Assembly (NCBI RefSeq): GCF_900107405.1
Contig: NZ_FNPV01000006.1
Coordinates: 232,973-296,972, forward strand
Source: Tindallia californiensis
Lineage (GTDB): Bacteria > Bacillota > Clostridia > Peptostreptococcales > Tindalliaceae
Length of the DNA stretch: 64,000 bases
Reading direction: 5' to 3'
Below the pieces are notes generated by a model. It saw only the letters and a program-made list of their open reading frames with translations, ran no database searches and was not told where the DNA came from. The stretch's first letter is position 1, and each line of letters begins with the position of its first letter. Both the position numbers and the translations under genes were made by a program. This document shows, piece by piece, positions 51,723-60,271 of this stretch.

Positions 51723-51776
51723 GGGCACAAGTACCCTAAAGGGCACAGGTACCCTAAAGGGCACAGGTTGCCTTAA
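51723..51776. repeat. 18-bp tandem repeat, three copies
   Basis: GGGCACAGGTACCCTAAA repeated three times with small changes, directly beside the terminator that ends the B12 operon and in the leader of the next gene. One unit also occurs at about 31654-31669. Confidence 0.8.
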
Positions 51777-51817
51777 AAAAGCCCTTTACGGTATTAGCGG
51801 TAAAGGGCTTTTTTCTT
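51775..51817 (-). terminator. Terminator of the B12 operon
   Basis: Minus strand AGCCCTTTACCG, short loop, CGGTAAAGGGCT, then six T residues. It overlaps the last four codons of the small membrane protein gene. Confidence 0.88.
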
Positions 51818-52057
51818 CTCTTCGTAACGTTTTTTACGGCGTTCCCGCAAAGATACCACAGATGAGGAACGTGCTGTTGCCGCTGGTTTTGATGATGTTT
51901 TTGATGATGGTGCTGATCTAACAGCTACTGGTTTTTTTCTGGTCTTTCTTTTTAGCTGCTGAAAAAGAATTCGGTTTTGTAAGATCAGAAGTGCCGCCAC
52001 CGGGATTAATAATAAGATCATAAAGGCAATATTAATCGTTCTTTCCACAGCTTTCAC
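51794..52057 (-). CDS. Small basic membrane protein at the end of the B12 operon
   Basis: 87 residues, not recognised. One helix (about 9-27, IAFMILLLIPVAALLIL) is followed by a Lys/Arg/Ser/Ala-rich cytoplasmic tail (RKKPVAVRSAPSSKTSSKP, then RERRKKRYEEKKKALYR). Start is GTG 52057 or the next GTG at 52048, 7 nt after GAAGGG. It overlaps the end of cbiJ by 26 nt (17 nt with the later start), so it is translationally coupled to the corrin genes. Its last codons lie in the operon's terminator stem. Function unknown; a link to B12 or cobalt handling is only context. Confidence 0.6.
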   Translation of the reverse strand: MKAVERTINIAFMILLLIPVAALLILQNRILFQQLKRKTRKKPVAVRSAPSSKTSSKPAATARSSSVVSLRERRKKRYEEKKKALYR

Positions 52058-52868
52058 CCTTCAGCCATCCTTGGCCATTTTTTTCTATTGTACCGGATAA
52101 TGACAAAATGGGCAAGAGTAACTCTTGGAGCTGTTGAAGATTTTCGGCTTTAGGAGCAGGTGGTTCCGGTGGTCGCTGGATCAGGATCATTTTTTTCTTT
52201 TCTTCCCGAACAGCCTGTATTTTTTCTTTTACACCGCCGATGGCACCACTGTCTTTGGTAACCATGCCTTCTACGCCTAGTTCTTTTAACTGAAGCCGGT
52301 TCATTTCACAACTGAAAGGGCCTTGCTGTGCAATGATCTGCCCAGGTGAAAAGCCTAATGCCAGGCATTTTTCCAGAACTTTTGGAAAGGGCATAATGCG
52401 AATAATCAGCTCTTTGCTGTTCACATACTGACAAAACACTTCTAAATGGTTGCTTCCTGTTGTCAACAACCATTTTCCGCCCATTTCTGCCATGGTTTTC
52501 GCCGCTGTTTCGTAATCCTCTACGGACAGGCAATGGTTTTTTTCTTCTTCCGAAAGACCTGGACGATGCCATCGTATAAAAGGAATCTGGCAGGCGTTGG
52601 CTTTTTCGTAAGCCATCCAGGTAATCTGATTGGCGTAGGGATGGGTAGCATCCACCAACGCCCGGATTTTTCCTTCTTCCAATAATGTTTCCAGGGAGGA
52701 AGGATGAAGGGGACCTACCTGAACTTGCGTCCGGCTTTTATCTGTTTCCTGCAACAGCAACGCCCCGCCATATTCGGTGACGGTGGTAACAATACTGGGC
52801 AGGTTCCACTGGTTGAAGGCGGCTGCAATGCTTTTCCCCTCCGAAGTGCCGGATAGCAGGAGGATCAT
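52032..52868 (-). CDS. cbiJ: Cobalt-precorrin-6A reductase
   Basis: 278-residue NAD(P)H reductase of the corrin pathway (CbiJ/CobK). LLLSGTSEGKSIAAAF at the start, VDATHPYANQITWMAYEKA near 92, RWHRPG near 119, TTGSNHLEVF near 155, and TKDSGAIGGVKEKIQAV near 217. These match the family. It overlaps the cbiG-cbiH stop by 4 nt (ATGA). It is last among the recognised B12 genes. Confidence 0.95.
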   Translation of the reverse strand: MILLLSGTSEGKSIAAAFNQWNLPSIVTTVTEYGGALLLQETDKSRTQVQVGPLHPSSLETLLEEGKIRALVDATHPYANQITWMAYEKANACQIPFIRWHRPGLSEEEKNHCLSVEDYETAAKTMAEMGGKWLLTTGSNHLEVFCQYVNSKELIIRIMPFPKVLEKCLALGFSPGQIIAQQGPFSCEMNRLQLKELGVEGMVTKDSGAIGGVKEKIQAVREEKKKMILIQRPPEPPAPKAENLQQLQELLLPILSLSGTIEKNGQGWLKGESCGKND

Positions 52869-54724
52869 AAGGAATACCCCCGAGCTGTCACCATCAGATG
52901 ATCCTGGGTGATTTTTGTATATTCATTGCCTATAATCACCGTTGTGTTCATATCTACCTGAGCTTCTGCCAGTTTTTCCAGGGGAATTAACTGAATGGAT
53001 TCTCCTTCGTTTAAGGCTTTGGTCACAATGCCTACCGGCGTTTTAGGATCTCTTAAAGCCGAAATAATTTCTACGGCTCGGTTCCATTGCTGAATTCGTT
53101 CTTTGCTTTTAGGATTGTAAAGGGCCAGCATAAAGCCAGATTCCGTTGCTTTTTGAATCCGGTTTTCGATGGCTTCCCAAGGAATCAGATGATCACTTAA
53201 ACTGATGGTGGCATAGTCCTGCATCAAAGGGGCTCCTAACCGAGAAGCGGCGGCATTGGCGGCAGTGATGCCCGGTAGTATTTCAAAGGGGATCATGGGA
53301 AATTCGGCTTCCCGAAGTTCCAGCATCAAGCCTGCCATTCCATAAACGCCAGCATCGCCACTGCTGACCAACACTACCTTTTCGCCTCTGGCCGCACAGG
53401 CCAGAGCATGACGGCAACGGTCTTTTTCTTTTCGCATAAAGCTTCTGTCTTGTATCTGACCTTTTTTTAACCAAGGGCTTAACCGGTCTACATAGGGCTT
53501 ATAGCCGATAATTCGTTGGGATTCTCCCAAAGCTTTTTTAACAGCACCACTGATATGTTCTCCTTTTCCCGGACCGATGCCGGCAACGGTTATTTTTCCT
53601 GCTTCCGGTGCCAGGCTAAGGGTTACGCCATTGTGGGCAAAGCGAAGCTCCGGCAAGACTTGTCCTCCTCCAGAAGCCAGGTAGGCGCAAGGAGCACTGA
53701 CACTGGTGACTTTCATGTTTTCTTCCACCCAAGCGGATGCCGGGAATAGGTGCTGAACTTGCCCAATCTTATCTACAGAAAAGGTTTGAAGCGGCAATTC
53801 CCATTCTTTTGCCAAGGAAAGCAGTGCTGGTTCTTCGCCTTTGGCTTTAATGGTATTGATATTTTTAATGGCTTTTATCGATAGTCCTTGTTCTTTCAAA
53901 AATGCTTGAACAATGGTTTTCAGTTCTTCCGGGTTTTGATCTTTACGGCAACCGATCCCTAAGGACCATCGCCTAGGGATCAGTTGTAAAAGATTGACTG
54001 TGGAGGGGAGCGAAGAAGGGACTTCTCCTATCCAGATTCCCCGGCCTTCTTCTAAAAAGCCTTCCTGGGTTTCTATCTGTCGGTAACCTGCCGGCAAGGG
54101 TAGGGGAAGGGGTTCTGAGGAATACACCGGTAGGCTTTCTTCGCCTATAAGCATGGCTGCTGTCCACTTTTTAGCTGTCTCCCAATCCTCCAGAGGTGCT
54201 TGATAGGTCGCCGCCAACTGATCGATGGCTGTGATTCCCCGATTGTCCGTAGCCGTGGTAATAACCGGTTGTGCACCGGTGATTTCGGCAATTTCCAGGG
54301 TCAGTTCATTAGCCTTCCCCAGGTGGCCGGAAAGGAGGCTGATGACATGATGCCCTTGCTCGTCCATCACTAACACCGCTGGATCACTGGCTTTATGATG
54401 GATATGATCTTTGATGAACCGCAGGGCAATACCGGTTGCCCCGATAAAGATCAGTCCCTCTTCCTTTTTCATCAGTTCTGGCATCCATTGATGCAAGGTT
54501 TTTCTTTCTACTATTTTTCTTTTTATTTTTCCTTCCGATGTTTGCTCTTCCTTCGAAGCAAAAAAAACAAGGTTTTCTTCCTGCTGCCATTGCTTCTTTT
54601 CTGCTTCTGAACCTGTCTCTAGCAAAGTTTCCGGCGCATAAACAGGACTATCCGGTCGATGCTTCCGAATAGTCTGTGCTTGCGTCAATCCATGATGGGT
54701 GAAGGTAATCATAGCTGTTTTCAT
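52865..54724 (-). CDS. cbiG/cbiH: Fusion: cobalt-precorrin-5A hydrolase (CbiG) and precorrin-3B C17-methyltransferase (CbiH)
   Basis: 619-residue bifunctional enzyme. Residues 1-350 are CbiG, which opens the lactone and releases acetaldehyde: GATGIALRFIKDHIHHK near 94, LLSGHLGKANELT near 130, GIGCRKDQNPEELKTIV near 250, and PCAYLASGGG near 343. Residues 375-619 are CbiH, a SAM methylase that contracts the ring: ITVAGIGPGKGEHISGAV near 377, SSGDAGVYGMAGLMLEL near 452, LPGITAANAAASRLGAPL, and LYNPKSKERIQQW near 534. The order is CbiG then CbiH, each full length. It overlaps cbiF by 4 nt at the start. Such a fusion occurs in some Clostridia. Confidence 0.95.
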   Translation of the reverse strand: MKTAMITFTHHGLTQAQTIRKHRPDSPVYAPETLLETGSEAEKKQWQQEENLVFFASKEEQTSEGKIKRKIVERKTLHQWMPELMKKEEGLIFIGATGIALRFIKDHIHHKASDPAVLVMDEQGHHVISLLSGHLGKANELTLEIAEITGAQPVITTATDNRGITAIDQLAATYQAPLEDWETAKKWTAAMLIGEESLPVYSSEPLPLPLPAGYRQIETQEGFLEEGRGIWIGEVPSSLPSTVNLLQLIPRRWSLGIGCRKDQNPEELKTIVQAFLKEQGLSIKAIKNINTIKAKGEEPALLSLAKEWELPLQTFSVDKIGQVQHLFPASAWVEENMKVTSVSAPCAYLASGGGQVLPELRFAHNGVTLSLAPEAGKITVAGIGPGKGEHISGAVKKALGESQRIIGYKPYVDRLSPWLKKGQIQDRSFMRKEKDRCRHALACAARGEKVVLVSSGDAGVYGMAGLMLELREAEFPMIPFEILPGITAANAAASRLGAPLMQDYATISLSDHLIPWEAIENRIQKATESGFMLALYNPKSKERIQQWNRAVEIISALRDPKTPVGIVTKALNEGESIQLIPLEKLAEAQVDMNTTVIIGNEYTKITQDHLMVTARGYSL

Positions 54725-55482
54725 GATGATTTTCCCTCCCGATATTCGTGGGTAAACGCCGCATCATACAATAGGGATTCGTCTCCTTCTGCCTGAAGAA
54801 AATCACCAATGTAAATCAGTGCGGTTTTCCGGATACCGGCTTCTTCCATCATTTCAGAAAGGTTTTGCAGGCTTCCTCTAAGAATCCTTTGATCCGGCCA
54901 CCCTACCCGATAGGCAATGGCTACCGGCGTTTCCGGTGCGTAGGCGGTTAAGCAGTCTTCCACCACTTGTTTCACTTGGCCGACGGAAAGAAAAAGCACT
55001 AGGCTGGCTTGATGGGCTGCCAGGGATTTAAGGTTTTCTTTTTCCGGTACCGGGGTTCTTCCAGCAACCCGAGAGATAATCACTGTCTGGCTTTTTCCCG
55101 GTAAGGTTAGTTCTTTTTTCATAGCAGCGGCTCCTGCTAAAAAGGAGCTGATGCCCGGAATCACCTGGTAAGCTACTTTTTCGATCTCCAGCCGACGAAT
55201 CTGTTCCGCAATGGCTCCGTATAGGGATGGATCTCCGGTATGTAGCCGAAGTACTTCTTTTCCTTCTTTGACCCGCTGTACCATGAAATCAGTCATTTCT
55301 TCTAGATCCATGGAGGCACTGCTGGCTACTTCTGCTTCCTCCGGGCAATGCTGAAATACCGCCGGATTTACTAAGGATCCGGCATATAAAATGACCTCTG
55401 CCTGTCTGATCTTCTCGTATGCTTTAACCGTTAGCAGCTCCGGATCTCCCGGGCCTGCTCCAATAAATATAACCTGACTCAT
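54721..55482 (-). CDS. cbiF: Cobalt-precorrin-4 C11-methyltransferase
   Basis: 253-residue SAM methylase of the CbiF/CobM type. Family marks: VIFIGAGPGDPELLTVKAYE at 4-23, ILYAGSLVNPAVFQHCPEEA near 32, LHTGDPSLYGAIAEQIR near 80, and VIPGISSFLAGAAAM near 100. AAAGGAG lies 9 nt before the ATG. It precedes the cbiG-cbiH fusion with a 4-nt overlap. It acts on the corrin ring at C11 in the cobalt-early pathway. Confidence 0.97.
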   Translation of the reverse strand: MSQVIFIGAGPGDPELLTVKAYEKIRQAEVILYAGSLVNPAVFQHCPEEAEVASSASMDLEEMTDFMVQRVKEGKEVLRLHTGDPSLYGAIAEQIRRLEIEKVAYQVIPGISSFLAGAAAMKKELTLPGKSQTVIISRVAGRTPVPEKENLKSLAAHQASLVLFLSVGQVKQVVEDCLTAYAPETPVAIAYRVGWPDQRILRGSLQNLSEMMEEAGIRKTALIYIGDFLQAEGDESLLYDAAFTHEYREGKSS

Positions 55483-55571
55483 CTATGATAGGCTCCTTTC
55501 CATTTTAGGAAGATATCGCATTCTTTTTGGTGATGTGTTTGTAGCGATCTTTTTTTCAAAGGTGCTTGTTG

Positions 55572-56285
55572 TTAGTCCTTGCCTTTTTTGACTTTAAGCA
55601 AGGCTACGGACATATAGGGTAGTGAAGGGTCTTTAAGAATTTCAATGTCCTGACTGAGGCTTTCTTCTTTGCTTCCCAGCCGAGAAGCCAGGGAAAAACA
55701 GATGCGGTCTTGGCGAGGTTTGAGCCATTTGTAAAGGGCTTCCCGACAGGCGGATACTTTTAACAGGGCTATATTATCTGTCATCCGTTCCAATTGGTGA
55801 ATCAAAGCTTCTTCACTTTCTGTTCCAGGCCAGATCAATAGTCCTTCATCTTCTTCTGTTAAAGGCAGGTTGAGGCTGGCGGCGGCGGCACTGGGGGCAC
55901 TGATGCCTGGAATGGTGCTTACCTGATACCCCATCTCCTGCAAGGTTTTCATCACATAGCTGTAAGTGCTGTATAGCAATGCATCTCCTAAGGTAATCAT
56001 CACCGCATTCTTGCCAGTCTCCAAAACCTCTGCTATTTGGTGGCTTTGTAATAAACGCTGGGCTTTTCGTTCTTCCGGATTGGAAGTCATTTGGGAAAGC
56101 AGGGGAATCACCCGAGTTTCGGCGGAAATCCAGGGTTCTATAATTTGAAGTGCCGCACTTTGAGAGCCGATTTTAGTGACTGGATAGAAAAGTACTTCTG
56201 TCTTTTTTATGACATTAATGGCTTTTAGCGTCACCAGCTCCGGATCTCCCGGACCAACGCCAATGCCGGTTAAGATTCCTTTCAT
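55572..56285 (-). CDS. cbiL: Cobalt-precorrin-2 C20-methyltransferase
   Basis: 237-residue SAM methylase of the CbiL/CobI type: GILTGIGVGPGDPELVTLKA at 3-22, VLFYPVTKIGSQSAAL near 32-47, MITLGDALLYSTYSYVMKTL near 95 and STIPGISAPSAAAASLNL near 122. The FYPVTK segment is typical of C20 methylases. GGAAG precedes the ATG. It sits after cbiT with 22 nt between. It is the first ring methylation after cobalt insertion by CbiX. Confidence 0.95.
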   Translation of the reverse strand: MKGILTGIGVGPGDPELVTLKAINVIKKTEVLFYPVTKIGSQSAALQIIEPWISAETRVIPLLSQMTSNPEERKAQRLLQSHQIAEVLETGKNAVMITLGDALLYSTYSYVMKTLQEMGYQVSTIPGISAPSAAAASLNLPLTEEDEGLLIWPGTESEEALIHQLERMTDNIALLKVSACREALYKWLKPRQDRICFSLASRLGSKEESLSQDIEILKDPSLPYMSVALLKVKKGKD

Positions 56286-56307
56286 TGGCCTTCTTCCTTT
56301 CTATGGA

Positions 56308-56955
56308 TTACGTGTCTGTGGGTTGCGTGGCAGGGAGAAGATCGGCACAAAAGATGGTCACCGGATTCTCTGCCTGAGCCATCATGTATCCAGCTCTGGG
56401 AACATACCTGGTAATACCGGTTTGCAGGATCTTCAGGTTGGTAAAGGGCGATGACTGAAGCCTTATTTTTGCCTGAGTCATGGTTTCCAGGGTGACGGCT
56501 GTTATAAGGATTTTTCCGCCTGGCTTCATTTTTTCAGGAAGCTGGTTCAGAATTTCTTCCAAGGCACCGCCGGCACCGCCTATAAACACCCGGTCCATTA
56601 GGGGTAAGTCTTTTATTTCTTTTTCGCCTCGTCCTTCTATTAAGGTGACGTTTTTGATGGCAAACCGTTGAAGGTTTTCTCTGGTCAGTTCAAGGGCTTC
56701 CCTTTTTTGCTCTAAGGCCAATACCTGACCAGACCTGTTCATTCTTGCCATTTCCACTGTTACGGATCCACTGCCACAGCCTAGATCTAACAGGGTCATG
56801 CCGGGATGAATCTGTAGCATCGCCAGAAGGGTCCACCGAATTTCCTGCTTAGTCATCGGTGCTTTGCCCCGAAGAAAGGCTTCATCCGGAAGGCCTGGTG
56901 AGGGAATCCATTGCCAATTTTCGATGTTGCAAGTGTTTGATAATTGTTGCGTCAA
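56308..56955 (-). CDS. cbiT: Cobalt-precorrin-6B C15-methyltransferase (decarboxylating)
   Basis: 215-residue SAM methylase with a class I Rossmann fold, unlike the other corrin methylases. LRGKAPMTKQEIRWTLLAML near 28-47, LDLGCGSGSVTVEMAR near 57 (SAM loop), LALEQKREALELTREN, and VFIGGAGGALEEIL near 122. It starts at TTG 56955, which overlaps cbiE by 74 nt, a long overlap for this operon; a start further in is possible since the first 25 residues are not conserved. It removes the C12 acetate carboxyl and methylates C15, with CbiE acting at C5. Confidence 0.93.
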   Translation of the reverse strand: MTQQLSNTCNIENWQWIPSPGLPDEAFLRGKAPMTKQEIRWTLLAMLQIHPGMTLLDLGCGSGSVTVEMARMNRSGQVLALEQKREALELTRENLQRFAIKNVTLIEGRGEKEIKDLPLMDRVFIGGAGGALEEILNQLPEKMKPGGKILITAVTLETMTQAKIRLQSSPFTNLKILQTGITRYVPRAGYMMAQAENPVTIFCADLLPATQPTDT

Positions 56956-57586
56956 GACTGATCACCGCCACATTCATTTGATAAGGCGCCTGCTGAATTA
57001 TCTCTGCCGGTGTGCCCAGCAACAGGCGCTGATGTTTATATGAAAGATTCTCACCAACCGCCATATAAGCTTCTGCATGGCCGGCATCCAGCAATTCTTT
57101 TGCTAGAAGGTCCGGAGAACTGCCGGCGTCGGTGAGTAGATTGATAAAAAAGTGGTGCCGCAGAACATCCATCCACTGGTGGCGGCGCCCATGCAAACTA
57201 ATGACAGGGCCGTTGGTCCAGGGGAGCTGAAGATGACTTAGAAACAGCTGGATGGAGCTGATCCCGGGCACCAGAATGAGGGCATTAGGATCGAAATACC
57301 GGTGCAGCACCGGTACCAGGCTATGACATCCCGTATCACCCGAGAGCAATAGGCCTGTTTGTCCTTCAGGGTTTTGTTGCATTTTTTCCTGAAGCTGATG
57401 GCACCACGCTTTTAATTCGCCCCGAAGCGGAAAGGTTTCCACTTTTTCAGCGGAAAAGGCTTCAGCGCTTTCAATAAGCCGGGCTCCTCCGGCCAGCAGG
57501 TCACATTGTTTTAGTGCCTCTTTTGCTGCCGGTAACAGGTAATCCGGATGGCCCGGACCCATACCGATAACAAAAATCTTTTTCAT
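56882..57586 (-). CDS. cbiE: Cobalt-precorrin-7 C5-methyltransferase
   Basis: 234-residue SAM methylase. I start at ATG 57586: GGAGGTGATG lies about 9 nt upstream, and the ATG shares ATGA with the cbiD stop. Family marks: KIFVIGMGPGHPDYLLPAA at 3-21, LLAGGARLIE near 31, LLSGDTGCHSLVPVLHRYF near 82, VPGISSIQLFLSHLQLPW near 107 and SLHGRRHQWM near 131. The last part (KHLQHRKLAMDSLTRPSG) overlaps the cbiT start. Confidence 0.95.
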   Translation of the reverse strand: MKKIFVIGMGPGHPDYLLPAAKEALKQCDLLAGGARLIESAEAFSAEKVETFPLRGELKAWCHQLQEKMQQNPEGQTGLLLSGDTGCHSLVPVLHRYFDPNALILVPGISSIQLFLSHLQLPWTNGPVISLHGRRHQWMDVLRHHFFINLLTDAGSSPDLLAKELLDAGHAEAYMAVGENLSYKHQRLLLGTPAEIIQQAPYQMNVAVISLDATIIKHLQHRKLAMDSLTRPSG

Positions 57587-58677
57587 GGGGTCATCACCTC
57601 CAGGATATTTTTTGCCTGAGAACACATTCCCAGAATTCCTTCTTCATAAGAAAATAAGATGGTGCCTACCTGCACCTGTTCTCCAGTGCGAGCAGCGGCT
57701 TTTTCTGTAACGCTCTGGCTCAGATGATCAAAAAAACCAGCTGGCCCTTGTTCTTTGATCAGTCCGGCGGCTTCCTCTACCGTATTGGCCCATACCACGG
57801 CCTCCAGCAGAGAATAGGGGGCTTGCTGTTTTACCAGGTGTGCGGTTAATATTTCCAGTCTTCCATCCGCCACTTTGCTGTGAAGATGAAAAATCCCGCC
57901 GGCTATTTTGACCAGTTTTGCAATATGCCCCACCAGCAACAGGCTTTCTATTTGTTGTTCTTCTGCCTGCTCCAGTAAGGTATCGGGAAAATTCCCGAAT
58001 TTAAGCATTTTTTCTTTCGGCAGTCCTAAGGTGTGCTCTGCCATATCCCGGCCATGATTTCCCGGAACTCCAATCCATTGAAGGTTGCCATCGGCCGCCA
58101 TGACACGACATTCTATCTCCAGGGTTTTGATCCAGGCGTCGGTAGACATGGGCTCCACAATACCGGTGGTTCCAATAATGGAAAGACCGCCTTCGATACC
58201 AAGCCGTGGATTAAAGGTTTTTTCAGCCAGTTTTTTTCCTCCCGGTATGGACAGGGTGATATCCGCCCCTCGCTGGTAGCCGATGATTTCCCGTACGGCT
58301 TCGCTGATCATTTTTCGAGGAACCGGATTAATGGCTGGCTCTCCCGGTGGGATGGGAAGTCCTTTTTTTCTTGCAATCCCAATTCCTTCGCCAGCAAGAA
58401 GGCGGAGGGTGGCATCCTGACGCCAGGCTACGGTGGCCATGATTTTAGCTCCATTGGTAATGTCCGGATCGTCACCGGCATCTTTTATAACATAGCAGGA
58501 ACTGGTGGTTGCTGTATATTCGGAACCCAGGATCTCAAAAGATTTTTCTTCTCCCTGTAATATCAGAGAAGCGTGGGTAACCGCCTGTTGCTCCAACAAC
58601 ATGGTTGCCGCTGCTTTGGAAGCGGCGGCGGCACAGGCTCCTGTGGTAAATCCTTTTTTCAGATGCTTTTTTGCCAT
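57583..58677 (-). CDS. cbiD: Cobalt-precorrin-5B C1-methyltransferase
   Basis: 364-residue enzyme that methylates C1 of the corrin ring in the anaerobic pathway only. Marks: LKKGFTTGACAAAASKAA at 5-22, SSCYVIKDAGDDPDITNGA near 58-76, GEGIGIARKKGLPIPPGEPA near 96, IPGGKKLAEKTFNPRLGIEG near 145 and VGHIAKLVKIAGGIFHLHS near 248. CbiD presence marks the oxygen-independent route. Its TGA stop overlaps the cbiE ATG. Downstream of cbiC by a 70-bp gap with CATTGTCTTTTT repeats. Confidence 0.97.
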   Translation of the reverse strand: MAKKHLKKGFTTGACAAAASKAAATMLLEQQAVTHASLILQGEEKSFEILGSEYTATTSSCYVIKDAGDDPDITNGAKIMATVAWRQDATLRLLAGEGIGIARKKGLPIPPGEPAINPVPRKMISEAVREIIGYQRGADITLSIPGGKKLAEKTFNPRLGIEGGLSIIGTTGIVEPMSTDAWIKTLEIECRVMAADGNLQWIGVPGNHGRDMAEHTLGLPKEKMLKFGNFPDTLLEQAEEQQIESLLLVGHIAKLVKIAGGIFHLHSKVADGRLEILTAHLVKQQAPYSLLEAVVWANTVEEAAGLIKEQGPAGFFDHLSQSVTEKAAARTGEQVQVGTILFSYEEGILGMCSQAKNILEVMTP

Positions 58678-58725
58678 TTCATCACAACCCTTGGAGTAAT
58701 AGGGAACTCATCCTGTTTAACACTT

Positions 58726-58765
58726 CATTGTCTTTTTCATTGTGCTTTTTCATTGCCTTTTCAAT
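58726..58765. repeat. Short tandem repeat after cbiC
   Basis: CATTGTCTTTTT, CATTGTGCTTTTT, CATTGCCTTTT: three imperfect copies at and past the cbiC stop. Confidence 0.5.
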
Positions 58766-59367
58766 AGTGCGTTCACCATTGCAGCGGCTACGGTACTGCC
58801 ACCTTTTCGGCCCTGGACGGAAATACTGGGTACATCGTAATTCAGTAACATTTCCTTGGATTCGGCGGCTCCTACAAATCCTACGGGGGCACCGATCACC
58901 AGCTGAGGAGTTATTTGTTGCCGATCCATCAGTTGACATAAGCGAAACAGGGCTGTTGGTGCGTTTCCAAATACATAGATACTGGTGTCCGGATCTTCCA
59001 CTGCTTTTTCCAGAGCCAGGGCAGAACGGGTGCGTCCCTGTTCTTTAGCCAAGGCGGCCACTTCCGGATCATCTACCAGGCAATAGCCTTCCATGCCCAA
59101 AGCTTTTAGTTTTCGCTTATTAATCCCGGAAAGAGCCATTCGGGTATCTGTATATATTTTTTTCCCCGGCTGAAAAACCGATTCCGGCCGAAAGCCTTCC
59201 GGCCAATGAAAATGCAATAAATTTGCGTAGGTAAAATCCGCCGTTGTATGAATCACCCGCAGGATCATATCTTCCATTTCCGGATGCGATAAAGGTTCTG
59301 TTAACTCTGATCGGATAATCTGAAAGCTTTTTTCTTCAATTTTTTCTGGATTCCATTCGATTTCCAT
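58750..59367 (-). CDS. cbiC: Cobalt-precorrin-8 methylmutase
   Basis: 205-residue enzyme that shifts the methyl group from C11 to C12 to give cobyrinate. I start at ATG 59367, 12 nt after GGAGGG; a TTG at 59400 would lie inside the previous gene. Marks: KSFQIIRSEL, VIHTTADFTYANLLHF near 35-50 with the catalytic His, DTRMALSGINKRKL near 75, NAPTALFRLCQLM near 132, IGAPVGFVGAAESKEML near 153, and GRKGGSTVAAAMVNALL near the end. It follows the PduX-like gene by 4 nt. Confidence 0.96.
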   Translation of the reverse strand: MEIEWNPEKIEEKSFQIIRSELTEPLSHPEMEDMILRVIHTTADFTYANLLHFHWPEGFRPESVFQPGKKIYTDTRMALSGINKRKLKALGMEGYCLVDDPEVAALAKEQGRTRSALALEKAVEDPDTSIYVFGNAPTALFRLCQLMDRQQITPQLVIGAPVGFVGAAESKEMLLNYDVPSISVQGRKGGSTVAAAMVNALLKRQ

Positions 59368-59371
59368 CTGC

Positions 59372-60271
59372 TTATTTCTCCCTCCGTATGCCGCCAGCAA
59401 TCATTTGATGCCGTCGTGGTGGCTCGTAATGATGCCGGCAGGATAATACTTGCCATCCTTTAGAAAACCTTTCTTCATCTAAAGCTTCCGGTTCAAATAA
59501 GAGGCCAAGGGTACTGCCGCTATGAGAAACATTCAGGCCTAGGCCTCCGCTCTCCAAGGCTAAGTCCCGAATTTCCCGAAGGCCTGGCTGTGGATAAAAA
59601 GCTTCATTTCCCATGGCACTGATCCAAGCTGCTTTTGCCAAAAGGGAAGGATTTTTTTCCCGGATGCCTTTTTGAAACAAGGTCAGGGCTTTTTCCATTT
59701 CTTTTTCGTAGGCTTTACGTTTTTCAAAATGGTCTGGTTTTCTGGAACTAGCCGTCGCAATGCCTTTTTTACCTTCCAGGATCAACAGTTCCAAAGGTGG
59801 TGGCTCCTGTTCGAAATAGACACTTACTTCTCCTGTTAAGGGATCCATCAGGCAGGTTTTAGGGTGAATAATGCTATCCGTAGGTTCCAACTGAACGCAG
59901 AGTTCCGTCAGTTTTTCAGGTGTTAAGTTCATGCCAAACCAGCGTGCTACTCCATCCGCAACAGCGGCCAGATCGGCGGTGGAACTGGCCATGCCCTTTG
60001 CCAGAGGCAGGGGTGATTCCAGCTTTAACCGAAAGGAGCGCCGGTCTTTTTCCGAAGCTTTCACTTCTTCAAAAATAAGCCCCATCATCTGAAAGGCCCT
60101 GGGGCGATGGCGTTTTAACCACTGATGATCCTCCAGCCCATTACCGGTTTCTTCCAGCCTTACCCGACTAAAACGGTCGATGGCATAGGAGATCAGTTTT
60201 TCTCCTCCCTGCATCCAGCCTTGCATCCATTCGCCACAGGAGCCGGGGCAGGCGGAAATAATCTGTTTCAT
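59372..60271 (-). CDS. GHMP kinase, PduX-like L-threonine kinase
   Basis: 299-residue GHMP-superfamily kinase. Marks: ISACPGSCGEWMQGW near 4-18, the GHMP ATP loop PLPLAKGMASSTADLAAVAD near 88-107, DSIIHPKTCLMDPLTGEVS near 132-150 and LNVSHSGSTLGLLF near 252-265. PduX makes L-threonine phosphate for the aminopropanol arm of B12, and the neighbourhood (cbi genes) supports this over other GHMP kinases. It overlaps the CblS-like gene by 4 nt and ends 4 nt before cbiC. The early repeated WMQGWMQGG hints at a small duplication. Confidence 0.88.
   Translation of the reverse strand: MKQIISACPGSCGEWMQGWMQGGEKLISYAIDRFSRVRLEETGNGLEDHQWLKRHRPRAFQMMGLIFEEVKASEKDRRSFRLKLESPLPLAKGMASSTADLAAVADGVARWFGMNLTPEKLTELCVQLEPTDSIIHPKTCLMDPLTGEVSVYFEQEPPPLELLILEGKKGIATASSRKPDHFEKRKAYEKEMEKALTLFQKGIREKNPSLLAKAAWISAMGNEAFYPQPGLREIRDLALESGGLGLNVSHSGSTLGLLFEPEALDEERFSKGWQVLSCRHHYEPPRRHQMIAGGIRREK

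Noticed and set aside
51121..51776. Tandem repeats as a possible CRISPR array
   Set aside because: Units are 18 and 23 bp with no unique spacers between them and no cas genes nearby.
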